A DNA stretch of 64,000 nucleotides from Geoanaerobacter sp964528055. Its GTDB lineage: Bacteria; Desulfobacterota; Desulfuromonadia; Geobacterales; DSM-12255. The DNA lies in NCBI GenBank assembly GCA_964528055.1, contig CAZGQM010000005.1, positions 62,001 to 126,000 of the forward strand, given 5' to 3'. This document shows positions 50,095 through 58,850 of the stretch, one piece after another. Made by a program: the position numbers and the translations under genes. The notes under the pieces are model-generated. The model ran no database searches and was not told where the DNA came from. It saw only the letters and a list, made by a program, of their open reading frames with translations. Positions within the stretch are counted from its first letter, which is position 1; every line of letters begins with the position of its first letter.

Positions 50095-52608
50095 ATGAAA
50101 CCTATCAAAATTGAGCCGTTGACTGATTACAGTCAGTTCAAACGTCTGGTTAAAATTGCAGTAGCGGCACTAATTCTGCTGATAATCGGTTTTACTCTCT
50201 GGAAATCGATCACTGTATATCGTCTAACGATACGGGGAGCAGAACTGCAAACCCGCGGATACGCCAGTGCTTTGAAGGAACATGCCGAACGGGCTCTCAG
50301 CGAGGCCGACAACATGCTCCTGGATGTTATTGAATATATGCAGGCCCATGGAGGCATAGAAAGCAAGACCGATGAACATCTTCGTACCTTTTTAACGGGT
50401 CATCCCCGCACTGTTCCACAAATCGCCTCAATCATTCTGGTAAACAGGGAAGGCTTGTTGTTCGCCCATTCACTGGATACGCCACTGAAACAAGCCAATG
50501 TGGCAGACCGCGATTATTTCATCCATCACCGCGACAACCCAGCCGTTGACACCCCTTTTATCTCAAAGCCCTTCAAGAGCCGGATTAACGGCAAATGGCG
50601 CATTACTCTTTCCCGACCCATACGATCCAACAACGGGGAGTTTGTAGGATTGGTTGCAGTCGCCCTTGAGATGGAGTATTTCCGCAGGTTCTACTCATCA
50701 CTCGACCTGGGGAGAAACGGCAAGATTGTTATGGTCAGGCGTGATGGGGTACTGCTGCTGGCGGAACCATTCAGGGAGTCTGACTACGCAACCGACTTCA
50801 AAAAGTCGCATCTGATCCGCACCTACTTGCCACGTTCGCCCAAAGGGACGTACCACATAGCAGGCGGCACGGCTCTGCTGGAGCCTAACGCCCGCATCCT
50901 TTCCTATGATTCGATGGAACGTTTTCCGGTTGCAGCCGTTTCAAACATGGACAAGGATGAGGTGCTGGCGCAGTGGAGACAGAATACTTCTATACAGGCA
51001 GCCCTTGTCGCGGCAGTTTCTTTGGCGCTCTGGCTGCTGGCTCTCGTGTTGCTGCGTCAGATCAAGCGAATTGAAGAGGCGCACCAGATTCAAATGAAGC
51101 AACAGATTGAAATAGCTAAATCTGCCGAAGAATGGCAATCAACGTTTGATGCCGTGGAGGATGCAATCTGGGTCATGGATCTTGATCGCCATCTGCTACG
51201 CGCCAACAGAGCAACCGAGCGGATTTTCGATACTCAACGGGATAAGGTGATCGGTCATCTCTGCTGTGAAGTTGTTCACAATGGCTCAATAGCTCTCCCC
51301 GATTGTCCGTTTCAGAAGATGCTTGATTCCGGTCATCGTGCCACCATGCAGCTCGTTATGGGAGAGCGGTGGTATGAGGTTTCTGTCGACCCAGTCAAGA
51401 ATGATGCTGGAAAGATAACCGGAGCTGTACATATCGTCTCTGATGTTACCGAGCATACTCAGCTGGAAATGCAACTGCGTCAATCCCAGAAAATGGAGGC
51501 CATTGGTCACCTTGCAGGCGGAATAGCCCATGATTTCAATAATATGTTGACACCGATCTTGGGGTATGCCGAAATGGTTGCAGCACGGTTGCCTGCTGGC
51601 GATCCGCTTTCGACCAAGATCGCAGGAATATCTGCTGCCGCTCACAAGGCCAAGGATCTGACCCATCAGCTCCTCAGCTTCGGTCGTCGGAATCCGATAT
51701 CAACCTGCGTATTCGACCTGAACGATGTCATAGAATCCTTTTACCTGGTATTGCGGCGTACAATCCGCGAAAGCATTACCATACATCTGGTACTGGACCC
51801 GGCAGGCGCCTTTGTCTCTGCCGATCGTTCACAGATGGAGCAGATAATCCTCAATATGACGGTCAATGCCCAGGATGCTCTCAGCGCCAATGGAGAGATT
51901 TTCATCGAGACCTGCACTGTCTTCATGGAAGGGGAGAATGCAAGACTTCATCCTGGCATGGTTACGGGGAATTACACCCTTTTCTCGTTTCGCGACAATG
52001 GATGCGGCATGTGCGACGAGGTACTTGCCCATATCTTTGAACCCTTCTTTACCACGAAACCTGTCGGTCATGGCACTGGCCTTGGGCTAGCCACAGTTTA
52101 CGGCATCGTTAAACAACATAACGGTTACATCAGCGTCTCCAGCCGGAAAAATGAAGGGACCACATTCCGCATCTACCTCCCCAGCAGTCTCGAAGTGCCC
52201 TCAAAAGATCCGAAAGGAGTCACTTTCGAGCACGACCTGGCAGACAAAGGCCGGACTATCCTTGTCGTCGAAGACAACGAAATGGTGCTTGAAATGGTCA
52301 GGGAGATGTTGGAAGGATACGGCTACAAGGTTCTGGTAGCTGCAAGTGCCGATCAGGCCATGGAAATTGCCTTTGAAGGTAATCGGCATATAGATCTCCT
52401 GGTTTCTGATGTGGTAATGCCCGGCATGGGCGGGCCGGAATTGTACGAACAATTGGTGGTGAAGATCCCGCTACTGAAGGTGGTCTATATTTCCGGCTAT
52501 CCGATGAACCCCAGTATCCGCAATGGCACGCTTGAGGAAGAGGTGAGCTACCTGCAGAAACCGTTTACCGCAGAAGCTCTCGTTGAACGAATACGACTGG
52601 TTATGTGA
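50095..52608 (+). CDS. Hybrid sensor histidine kinase
   Basis: An 837-residue membrane kinase with its own receiver. A span (IAVAALILLIIGFTLWKSI) precedes a periplasmic Cache-type sensor (about 45-300; RGFTS-like NREGLLFAHSLDTPLKQANVADRDYF). A second span is ALVAAVSLALWLLALVLL, then a PAS domain (AEEWQSTFDAVEDAIWVMDLD). The HisKA His lies in GHLAGGIAHDFNNMLTPILGYAEM. HATPase signatures are FRDNGCGMCDEVLAHIFEPFFTTK and GTGLGLATVYGI. The C-terminal receiver is ILVVEDNEMVLEMV, with the phospho-acceptor Asp in DLLVSDVVMPGMGG. It lies upstream of nifEN; a role in nif control is possible but not shown. Confidence 0.93.
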   Translation: MKPIKIEPLTDYSQFKRLVKIAVAALILLIIGFTLWKSITVYRLTIRGAELQTRGYASALKEHAERALSEADNMLLDVIEYMQAHGGIESKTDEHLRTFLTGHPRTVPQIASIILVNREGLLFAHSLDTPLKQANVADRDYFIHHRDNPAVDTPFISKPFKSRINGKWRITLSRPIRSNNGEFVGLVAVALEMEYFRRFYSSLDLGRNGKIVMVRRDGVLLLAEPFRESDYATDFKKSHLIRTYLPRSPKGTYHIAGGTALLEPNARILSYDSMERFPVAAVSNMDKDEVLAQWRQNTSIQAALVAAVSLALWLLALVLLRQIKRIEEAHQIQMKQQIEIAKSAEEWQSTFDAVEDAIWVMDLDRHLLRANRATERIFDTQRDKVIGHLCCEVVHNGSIALPDCPFQKMLDSGHRATMQLVMGERWYEVSVDPVKNDAGKITGAVHIVSDVTEHTQLEMQLRQSQKMEAIGHLAGGIAHDFNNMLTPILGYAEMVAARLPAGDPLSTKIAGISAAAHKAKDLTHQLLSFGRRNPISTCVFDLNDVIESFYLVLRRTIRESITIHLVLDPAGAFVSADRSQMEQIILNMTVNAQDALSANGEIFIETCTVFMEGENARLHPGMVTGNYTLFSFRDNGCGMCDEVLAHIFEPFFTTKPVGHGTGLGLATVYGIVKQHNGYISVSSRKNEGTTFRIYLPSSLEVPSKDPKGVTFEHDLADKGRTILVVEDNEMVLEMVREMLEGYGYKVLVAASADQAMEIAFEGNRHIDLLVSDVVMPGMGGPELYEQLVVKIPLLKVVYISGYPMNPSIRNGTLEEEVSYLQKPFTAEALVERIRLVM

Positions 52609-52767
52609 CGAACAATGCACCTTCGTAGCTGTCATAGGGTGATGCACGTTTACCGAGAACCTTCGATGACCCTGGTGCTGCTTATATATTAGGCATTAAA
52701 CCAATTATGTGTATGCTGCAGGCAGGCTCTGCGAGTAATTATGTCGTAATATAAGCGCGTTAGTGAT

Positions 52768-52783
52768 TGGCACGTGTCGTGCT
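52768..52783 (+). promoter_or_regulatory. Sigma-54 promoter of nifEN
   Basis: TGGCACGTGTCGTGCT matches 11 of the 12 specified bases of TGGCACGNNNNTTGCW (only one T is replaced by G). Transcription should start near 52795, about 109 bases before nifEN. No NifA-type TGT-N10-ACA site was found in the 160 bases upstream. Confidence 0.9.
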
Positions 52784-52824
52784 AAGTTATGTGAAACAGG
52801 CAGTACCCGACAGAAAACAGTGGC

Positions 52825-52866
52825 AAAGGCGCCATCCAATTCTTGCATTGGATGGCGCCTTTTTTT
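52825..52866 (+). terminator. Leader terminator between promoter and nifEN
   Basis: AAAGGCGCCATCCAAT and its exact complement form a 16-base perfect stem with hexaloop TCTTGC and a run of seven T. It starts about 30 bases downstream of the predicted start site and 37 bases before nifEN, so nifEN expression requires read-through. The same layout precedes nifB. Confidence 0.9.
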
Positions 52867-52903
52867 CCCAATGCAACTCATCCGGAGATTGGTAGGGGAG
52901 AGT

Positions 52904-55660
52904 ATGGCCAAGCCCGACTGGTATGACACTACCGAATGTGAAACGCACGACAAGGGTGCACCCAAGTTCTGCAAAAAGTCAGAACCGGGGGAGGGGACCG
53001 AGCGAAGCTGTGCGTATGACGGGGCACGCGTTGTCCTGATGCCGATCACCGACGTGATACACCTGGTCCACGGCCCCATTGCCTGTGCCGGTAACTCCTG
53101 GGACAATCGCGGTGCACGTTCGAGCGGGTCGCAGCTCTACCGGCGGGGTTTTACCACGGAAATGCTGCAGAACGACGTGATCTTCGGCGGCGAGAAGAAG
53201 CTCTACAAGGCAATCCAGGAGCTTGCCGGTCGCTATCCTGAGGCAAAGGCGATTTTTGTCTATGCAACCTGTGTAACCGCCATGACCGGCGACGATGTCG
53301 AAGCGGTCTGCAAGGCAGCCTCGGAGAAGGTTTCCATTCCGGTAATCCCGGTCAATACCCCGGGTTTCATTGGCGACAAGAATATCGGCAACCGTCTGGC
53401 CGGCGAGATCCTGTTCAAATACGTGATTGGCACCGCAGAGCCCCCGGTAGTGGGAGAGTATGCGATCAACCTGATCGGCGAATACAATATTGCAGGCGAC
53501 CTCTGGGGTATGCTCCCGCTTTTCGACCGTCTGGGGATACAGGTCCTCTCGTGCTTCAGCGGCGACGCGAGGTTCGAGAATCTCCGCTATGCTCACCGGG
53601 CAAAGCTTAACATCATCATCTGCTCGAAATCGCTCACAAACCTTGCCAAGAAGATGCAGAAGAGCTATGGCATGCCGTACCTTGAGGAGTCGTTCTACGG
53701 AATGACCGATACGGCCAAGGCACTGCGCAATATTGCCAGAGAGCTTGATGATATTGTCGGGGGGCTGGAAAAGCGCATCATGCAGGAGCGTGTGGAGGGG
53801 CTTATCGCAGAGGAGGAGGAGCTCTGCCGACAGCGGATCGCCCCCTACCGTGCGACACTTGAGGGTAAGCGGGCAGTCCTCTTTACCGGCGGAGTCAAGA
53901 CCTGGTCCATGGTCAATGCACTGCGTGAACTCGGTGTCGAGATACTTGCCGCGGGCACTCAAAACTCTACGCTGGAAGACTTCTACCGGATGAAAGGGCT
54001 GATGCACAAGGACGCCAGGATTATCGAGGATACATCCACCGCCGGTCTGCTTGATGTTATGCGTGAGAAGATGCCCGACCTTATCGTTGCGGGTGGGAAG
54101 ACCAAGTTCCTGGCGCTCAAGACCAGAACCCCATTCCTGGACATCAATCATGGCCGCTCCCATCCCTACGCTGGTTATGAGGGGATGGTCACCTTTGCGA
54201 AACAGCTCGCAATGACCGCAAATAACCCAATCTGGAAGGTATTGAACGCCAAGGCGCCATGGGAGAAGAGTTCAGACGAGTTGGCATTGGAACTGGCTGA
54301 AGCCGCCAGACATGGAGAGTCATTTCTGGCGGAGGATATCAGCTCCTCGCGGGTGAAGGTGCCGACAAAAAATGCTACCGTAAATCCGCAGAAAAACTCT
54401 CCTGCCCTTGGGGCAACCCTGGCATATCTCGGCATCGACGGCATGCTTGGCCTTCTGCATGGCGCCCAGGGGTGTTCCACCTTCATCCGGCTGCAGCTGT
54501 CGCGTCATTTCAAGGAGTCCATTGCGCTAAATTCCACGGCCATGAGCGAGGATACGGCTATCTTTGGCGGGTGGGAAAACCTGAAGCAGGGGATAAAGCG
54601 GGTCATCGACAAGTTCCACCCGGCTGTTGTCGGGGTGATGACCTCCGGTCTTACGGAGACCATGGGGGATGACGTCAGGAGCGCCATCGTTCACTTTCGG
54701 CAGGAAAACCCGGAGTATGAGTCGATCCCGGTTGTCTGGGCCTCTACCCCTGATTACAGCGGCTCGATGCAGGAAGGGTACGCGGCAGCGGTAGAGGCTC
54801 TCGTCTCCACACTGCCTGAGGCGGGAGAGACGATTGGGGATCAGGTCAACCTGATTCCCGGTTCCCACCTGACCCCGGCAGACGTGGAGGAGTTGCAGGA
54901 GATTATCGAGTCTTTCGGACTGACCGTCCTTACCATCCCTGATATAGCCAATGCCCTGGATGGCCACATCGACGACGAGGTCTCTCCGCTCTCAACCGGC
55001 GGTATTCCGGTTGAGGCAATCCGAAGGGCAGGGCAGAGCGCAGCAACCCTGTTTGTGGGCGATTCGCTCCACAAGTCCGCAGCTCTTCTGAAAGAGAGAT
55101 TCGGCATACCTGCCTACGGGTTCACCTCGATTACCGGCATAGCCGAGACAGACTTGCTGATGGAGACCCTCTCGGCTATCAGCAGCAGACCTATTCCCGA
55201 AAGGCACCGGAAGTGGCGAAGCCGACTGATGGATGCGATGGTGGACAGCCACTATCAGTTCGGCACAAAAAAGGTTGCCCTTGCCCTGGAAGCGGACAAT
55301 TTGAAGGGGATCTCTAACTTTCTGGCAGGTATGGGATGCGAGATCCAGGCGGCGATTGCTGCCACCAGGACCCGCGGGCTGGATTCCCTGCCGAGCGCGA
55401 ACGTCTTTGTCGGTGATCTGGAAGAGCTGGAATCGGCTGCTGTGGGGGCGGACCTGCTGGTTGCAAACTCCAACGGCCGCCAGGCCGCAGCCAAGCTGAA
55501 GATTGGCGCACATTTACGGTCCGGACTGCCGGTCTTTGACCGGCTCGGTGCCCACCAGAAGATGTGGGTTGGGTATCAGGGGACCATGAACCTGGTATTC
55601 GAGGTGGCGAATCTGTTCCAGGCCAATGCGAAAGAGGCACAGAAACTGGCCCATAACTGA
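52904..55660 (+). CDS. nifEN: Fused nitrogenase cofactor scaffold NifE-NifN
   Basis: The scaffold on which the NifB-made cluster matures into FeMo cofactor. The 918-residue protein joins NifE (1-460; CSY-like SCAYDGARVVLMPITDVIHLVHGPIACAGNSWDNRG, TCVTAMTGDDVEAVCK, FTGGVKTWSM) and NifN (about 475-918; VNPQKNSPALGATLAYLGIDGMLGLLHGAQGCSTF, MTSGLTETMGDDV). The halves are normally separate proteins; this fusion is known in Geobacter. ATG 52904 has GGGGAG just upstream; the longer open frame from 52763 runs through the leader terminator and is rejected. It heads nifEN-nifX-ferredoxin-nifX2. Confidence 0.97.
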   Translation: MAKPDWYDTTECETHDKGAPKFCKKSEPGEGTERSCAYDGARVVLMPITDVIHLVHGPIACAGNSWDNRGARSSGSQLYRRGFTTEMLQNDVIFGGEKKLYKAIQELAGRYPEAKAIFVYATCVTAMTGDDVEAVCKAASEKVSIPVIPVNTPGFIGDKNIGNRLAGEILFKYVIGTAEPPVVGEYAINLIGEYNIAGDLWGMLPLFDRLGIQVLSCFSGDARFENLRYAHRAKLNIIICSKSLTNLAKKMQKSYGMPYLEESFYGMTDTAKALRNIARELDDIVGGLEKRIMQERVEGLIAEEEELCRQRIAPYRATLEGKRAVLFTGGVKTWSMVNALRELGVEILAAGTQNSTLEDFYRMKGLMHKDARIIEDTSTAGLLDVMREKMPDLIVAGGKTKFLALKTRTPFLDINHGRSHPYAGYEGMVTFAKQLAMTANNPIWKVLNAKAPWEKSSDELALELAEAARHGESFLAEDISSSRVKVPTKNATVNPQKNSPALGATLAYLGIDGMLGLLHGAQGCSTFIRLQLSRHFKESIALNSTAMSEDTAIFGGWENLKQGIKRVIDKFHPAVVGVMTSGLTETMGDDVRSAIVHFRQENPEYESIPVVWASTPDYSGSMQEGYAAAVEALVSTLPEAGETIGDQVNLIPGSHLTPADVEELQEIIESFGLTVLTIPDIANALDGHIDDEVSPLSTGGIPVEAIRRAGQSAATLFVGDSLHKSAALLKERFGIPAYGFTSITGIAETDLLMETLSAISSRPIPERHRKWRSRLMDAMVDSHYQFGTKKVALALEADNLKGISNFLAGMGCEIQAAIAATRTRGLDSLPSANVFVGDLEELESAAVGADLLVANSNGRQAAAKLKIGAHLRSGLPVFDRLGAHQKMWVGYQGTMNLVFEVANLFQANAKEAQKLAHN

Positions 55661-55671
55661 AGGAGAATACG

Positions 55672-56058
55672 ATGAAAGTTGCATTCACGAGTTCCACCGG
55701 CGAGATGATAGACCAGCACTTTGGTCAATGTACCAGCTTCCAGATCTGGGAGATAGGTCCGGACGAGGCGATGTACAGCTCCACTATCAATGACATTACA
55801 ACCTCCGGTGATGAAGAGGACCGGATTGCGGCGCGTGCAACAGCACTGGCCGATTGTGCAATCGTCTACACCATGCAGATCGGTGGACCTGCAGCGGCCA
55901 AGCTGGTCGCCAGAAAGATTCATCCGATGAAGACCACTACCGAGGTCCCTGTGGCTGAAATCGTCGGCAAGCTGCAGGAGGTCCTGAGAGGGAACCCTCC
56001 GCCATGGCTCAGAAAAGCCCAGAACAAGGAGCAGGCAACCTCGTTTCTCGAAGAGTAA
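55672..56058 (+). CDS. nifX: FeMo-cofactor carrier NifX
   Basis: A 128-residue NifX/NafY-family protein that binds NifB cofactor or the precursor exchanged with NifEN. It starts MKVAFTSSTGEMIDQHFGQC; the QHFG motif is the family hallmark. ADCAIVYTMQIGGPAAAKLV and the C-terminal PVAEIVGKLQEVLRGNPPPWL are typical of NifX in nif clusters. AAGGAG lies 7 bases before the ATG, 11 bases after nifEN, so both are one transcript. Confidence 0.93.
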   Translation: MKVAFTSSTGEMIDQHFGQCTSFQIWEIGPDEAMYSSTINDITTSGDEEDRIAARATALADCAIVYTMQIGGPAAAKLVARKIHPMKTTTEVPVAEIVGKLQEVLRGNPPPWLRKAQNKEQATSFLEE

Positions 56059-56093
56059 CAGACTCACCAGACACCAAAAAGGAGGAAGGGAAA

Positions 56094-56357
56094 ATGGCTT
56101 ATATCACCGGTCTCACACGAGACAAAAAGGAATGGACCCCGGAGTTTGTCAAGGAGATCGACAAGGAGCTCTGCATCGGGTGCGGACGCTGCTACAAGGT
56201 CTGCGCCATGGATGTGCTTGCCTATGAAGAGGTGGATGAGGACGATTCGGCCAAGGCCTTCATGACTGTCGGCAGTCCGGGCAACTGTGTCGGCTGCCAG
56301 GCGTGCGGGCGTACCTGCCCGAAGAAGTGCTTCAGCTTTGAACCGGTTCTCCTTTGA
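56094..56357 (+). CDS. Nif-associated 2[4Fe-4S] ferredoxin (FdxB/ferredoxin III type)
   Basis: An 87-residue electron carrier. The first cluster uses Cys27-x2-Cys30-x2-Cys33-x3-Cys37 (ELCIGCGRCYKVC). The second uses Cys65-x2-Cys68-x2-Cys71 and Cys75 (GNCVGCQACGRTCPKKC), with an extra Cys79. The N-terminus MAYITGLTRDKKEWTPEFV is characteristic of the nif-linked ferredoxin III. AAAGGAGG upstream supports ATG 56094. Its place after nifX suggests electron supply to cofactor assembly (NifB/NifEN) or nitrogenase. Confidence 0.93.
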   Translation: MAYITGLTRDKKEWTPEFVKEIDKELCIGCGRCYKVCAMDVLAYEEVDEDDSAKAFMTVGSPGNCVGCQACGRTCPKKCFSFEPVLL

Positions 56358-56436
56358 TTGAGGAAACAGGCTAACGCAAACAATTCGGGCGAAAAATTTC
56401 AGATTACGGAAATATTCGTCTGTTATGGGGGTTCCC

Positions 56437-56766
56437 ATGCTCATCGCCGTTGCATCAAAGGATGGCAAAGAGATCAACCAGCACTTCGGCCATGCCGAGC
56501 GTTTCCTGATCTTTGACGTGGAAGGGTCTGATGCCAAGCTGGTTGACGAGAAGAAGGTAGAGCGGTACTGTTCATACGACCCGGAGCATCCGTTGCGCGG
56601 ACATCTGCTGAGGGCTATCACCGAAGCACTGCATGGATGCCGCGCCGTTGTCTGCGCGCAGATAGGTGAGTGCCCTCAGCAGGAGATGGCACGCCTGGGG
56701 GTGGAGACGTTCGTGGTAAGCGGGCCGATCAAACCGGCGCTGACGGAACTGGCGAAAGTCCTGTAG
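56437..56766 (+). CDS. Second NifX/NafY-family protein
   Basis: A 109-residue dinitrogenase iron-molybdenum cofactor family protein. MLIAVASKDGKEINQHFGHAERFLIFDVEG contains the QHFGH motif, followed by CSYDPEHPLRGHLLRAITEALHGCRAVVCAQIGECPQQEMARLG. It differs from NifX upstream by the CAQIGECP segment, and may handle another cofactor intermediate. The start at 56437 (GGGGG 5 bases upstream) is chosen over 56425, since the family begins at MLIAVAS. It ends 54 bases before draT. Confidence 0.88.
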   Translation: MLIAVASKDGKEINQHFGHAERFLIFDVEGSDAKLVDEKKVERYCSYDPEHPLRGHLLRAITEALHGCRAVVCAQIGECPQQEMARLGVETFVVSGPIKPALTELAKVL

Positions 56767-56820
56767 CGGAGCTGCCTGCCGCGACCCGCAGGTTTCCGAA
56801 TCACAACGAGGTGATGACCC

Positions 56821-57615
56821 GTGTCCACGTCAGCATTCAATCTCTGCAATCTTCCTCCCTGGGTCATCGCCTCGCGCCATTTCAATGAAACTCCGCAGCA
56901 GCTGGAGATCCAGGGGGTACGCCAGGCCAATCGATTTTTTTTTCAGAAGCTCGCCACCATCGACTCTGCGGAGAATCGGGCTACGGTCTTCAATGACTAC
57001 ATGTCGGTAAAGTACCAGCTCCACCACTGGCAGAGCCAGACCGACACGGCGCAGCGGAGCCTCAAGAACAGCTATCTCCGCTTTCTCCGGGGCTGGATGA
57101 TGGACTCCAATTCCATTGAAGGGGCGGTTCTCAAGGGATGGGTGGAGAGCCGGATCGGTATCCCACCGACCTTCCACAGAATTCGGATTCCCTCCATTCA
57201 TGCCGAAGAGTACATGCTTTTTGCAACAGACCGTACCAGAGGGAGCGCCCGGACAAACGCCATCAATGCGCAGCTTGACCTCCTCTATGAATACTGCCAG
57301 TACGAACTCTCCCTGAAATTTCCCGATTGTCTCACAATCCCTCTCTATCGGGGTACATACGACGCCTCCGAACATGAGGTTCTGGAGCAGATAACCAGGC
57401 GCGAACAGATCGTCAGGCTCAACAACCTGGTCTCGTTCACCTCTGACGAAGAGCGGGCCTGGGAGTTCGGTTCCACGGTATGGGAGGTAAAGGTGCCGCG
57501 GTCAAAGATCTTTTTCTTCAGCGACCTCCTCCCAAACAGCATTCTGAAAGGCGAAGGAGAGTACATGGTAATCGGCGGCGAGTACCTGGTGCGGCAGATA
57601 CTCTGCACGGTCTGA
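56821..57615 (+). CDS. draT: Dinitrogenase reductase ADP-ribosyltransferase
   Basis: Switches off nitrogenase by ADP-ribosylating an arginine of NifH using NAD, in response to ammonium or energy loss. The 264-residue protein has LCNLPPWVIASRHFNETPQQLEIQGVR, MMDSNSIEGAVLKGWVESRIGIPPTFHR, TIPLYRGTYDASEHEV and VRLNNLVSFTSDEERAWEFGSTVWEVKVP. The R, S-T and E sites are expected for this transferase. The start codon is GTG, with GAGGTG upstream. It is tail-to-tail with draG, 2 bases apart. Confidence 0.94.
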   Translation: MSTSAFNLCNLPPWVIASRHFNETPQQLEIQGVRQANRFFFQKLATIDSAENRATVFNDYMSVKYQLHHWQSQTDTAQRSLKNSYLRFLRGWMMDSNSIEGAVLKGWVESRIGIPPTFHRIRIPSIHAEEYMLFATDRTRGSARTNAINAQLDLLYEYCQYELSLKFPDCLTIPLYRGTYDASEHEVLEQITRREQIVRLNNLVSFTSDEERAWEFGSTVWEVKVPRSKIFFFSDLLPNSILKGEGEYMVIGGEYLVRQILCTV

Positions 57616-57617
57616 TT

Positions 57618-58553
57618 TCAAGCCAGCCTGTTCTCAAACTCACGTTTAGGGGTTCCCAAAGGTGCCAGGGCCACCAGGCGCTCTGCGTGTCTGTTGATAT
57701 CAGTCACAAGAGAGCTGTCTAGTTTTTTTAGCCACCGGCCAGGGATGCTCTCGACTCCATAGTAGGCGCCTGCCAGGCCACCCAATATTGCCCCGGTCGT
57801 GTCCGCGTCACCACCCTGATTCACGGCTCCCACCACGCATTCCTCGAAGTTTCTCCCCCGGAAAAAGTGATGGCAGACCGTCTGGAAGGTATCGACAACG
57901 TATCCAGTGGCAAGCCCTTTGTAAGGATCGAAGCGGAAGGTCGGGAAGCGGTCGATGAGATCCTCAACCTCGCGTCGAAGACGCGATTTTGAAGCGCCTA
58001 GAATGGCCAGATGGAGGAGTCTGCCGTAACAGATGCAGGCGGCATCCGAAACCGGGTTGTTGTGTGTCAGGTGAGCCTGTTCAACGGTACACCGTTGAAG
58101 ATTGTCATCGCTTCCGAGTGTGAAAAGTGCCACCGGGACCATCCGCATCAGCGCTCCATTGCCTGCGTCCCACTCGTTGCATGGAGTTTCCAGCTGGCCC
58201 CTGAGAATGAAGTTTCGTATCCCTCGGCGGCAGGTGTCCCCAATGTCGATCGGTTTGGTCTTGAGCCATGCTGCAAACTGTTCGGCGATCCCCTTGAGGT
58301 CCCATCGTCCTGAAGCTGAAATGGAGCCTGCGATGCAGAGCGACATCTCGGTATCATCGGTGATCTGCCCCGGTTTCAACCGCAGCCATCCTCCTCCGAC
58401 CATATCACGCAGTATGCCGTATTTGGTCTTGATCTCTCCCGGGGTCATGAACTCCACCGGTGCGCCGAGGGCATCTCCCAGGGCTACACCCAGCAGTGCA
58501 GCACGACTGCGGGAGGTCATTTCATCGGAGTCGCATACGAGAGGGTGGTTCAT
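57618..58553 (-). CDS. draG: ADP-ribosyl-[dinitrogenase reductase] hydrolase
   Basis: Removes the ADP-ribose from NifH and restores nitrogenase activity. The 311-residue protein has RAALLGVALGDALGAPVEFMTPGEI, the dimanganese ligands in GQITDDTEMSL (Asp66, Asp67), TCRRGIRNF and the C-terminal GGDADTTGAILGGLAGAYYG. draT and draG are usually in one operon; here they converge, so their expression is set by different promoters. It overlaps the small gene upstream by 4 bases (ATGA), so it is translationally coupled to it. Confidence 0.94.
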   Translation of the reverse strand: MNHPLVCDSDEMTSRSRAALLGVALGDALGAPVEFMTPGEIKTKYGILRDMVGGGWLRLKPGQITDDTEMSLCIAGSISASGRWDLKGIAEQFAAWLKTKPIDIGDTCRRGIRNFILRGQLETPCNEWDAGNGALMRMVPVALFTLGSDDNLQRCTVEQAHLTHNNPVSDAACICYGRLLHLAILGASKSRLRREVEDLIDRFPTFRFDPYKGLATGYVVDTFQTVCHHFFRGRNFEECVVGAVNQGGDADTTGAILGGLAGAYYGVESIPGRWLKKLDSSLVTDINRHAERLVALAPLGTPKREFENRLA

Positions 58554-58846
58554 GATCCTTCAATGATCTCACGCATACAACCGACCAGAAAATCAAAGAC
58601 ATCCTCCCGGGCTGTAACGAAACGCGGGAGGTCACGGTTCATGATATCCTCCAGGATATTGAGAGTACGGGCATCATCCCTGCCAAGCTCATCCATGACT
58701 GCTTCCATCATCGGAAGAATGTCGTAGATATCGTCCCGGTCAAACGGTTCTCTGTCAGGTTTGCCTCTGAATTTCGGTTTATCCCGCTCTTTAATATTCT
58801 TCGGATATCTGTATTTGAAATCCGAGGGCTTAATCCGGATCTTCAT
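58550..58846 (-). CDS. Small charged protein coupled to draG
   Basis: A 98-residue protein of unknown function. A very basic N-terminus (MKIRIKPSDFKYRYPKNIKERDKPKFRG) is followed by an acidic helical part (DRDDIYDILPMMEAVMDELGRDDARTLNILEDIMNRDLPRF) and DVFDFLVGCMREII. AGGA 7 bases before ATG 58846. It overlaps draG by 4 bases and follows a cysteine-rich gene by 4 bases. Its conserved-looking position suggests a part in DraG control or nitrogenase regulation, but nothing in the sequence names it. Confidence 0.75.
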   Translation of the reverse strand: MKIRIKPSDFKYRYPKNIKERDKPKFRGKPDREPFDRDDIYDILPMMEAVMDELGRDDARTLNILEDIMNRDLPRFVTAREDVFDFLVGCMREIIEGS

Positions 58847-58850
58847 GGCA

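Noticed and set aside
52600..52767. NifA upstream activator site (TGT-N10-ACA) for nifEN
   Set aside because: No correctly spaced match was found here or upstream of the nifB promoter; absence fits the non-NifA control reported for Geobacter.
52763..52903. Upstream extension of nifEN by 47 codons
   Set aside because: It would run through the sigma-54 promoter core and the leader terminator, and the NifE family sequence begins at MAKPDWYD (52904) with its own ribosome site.
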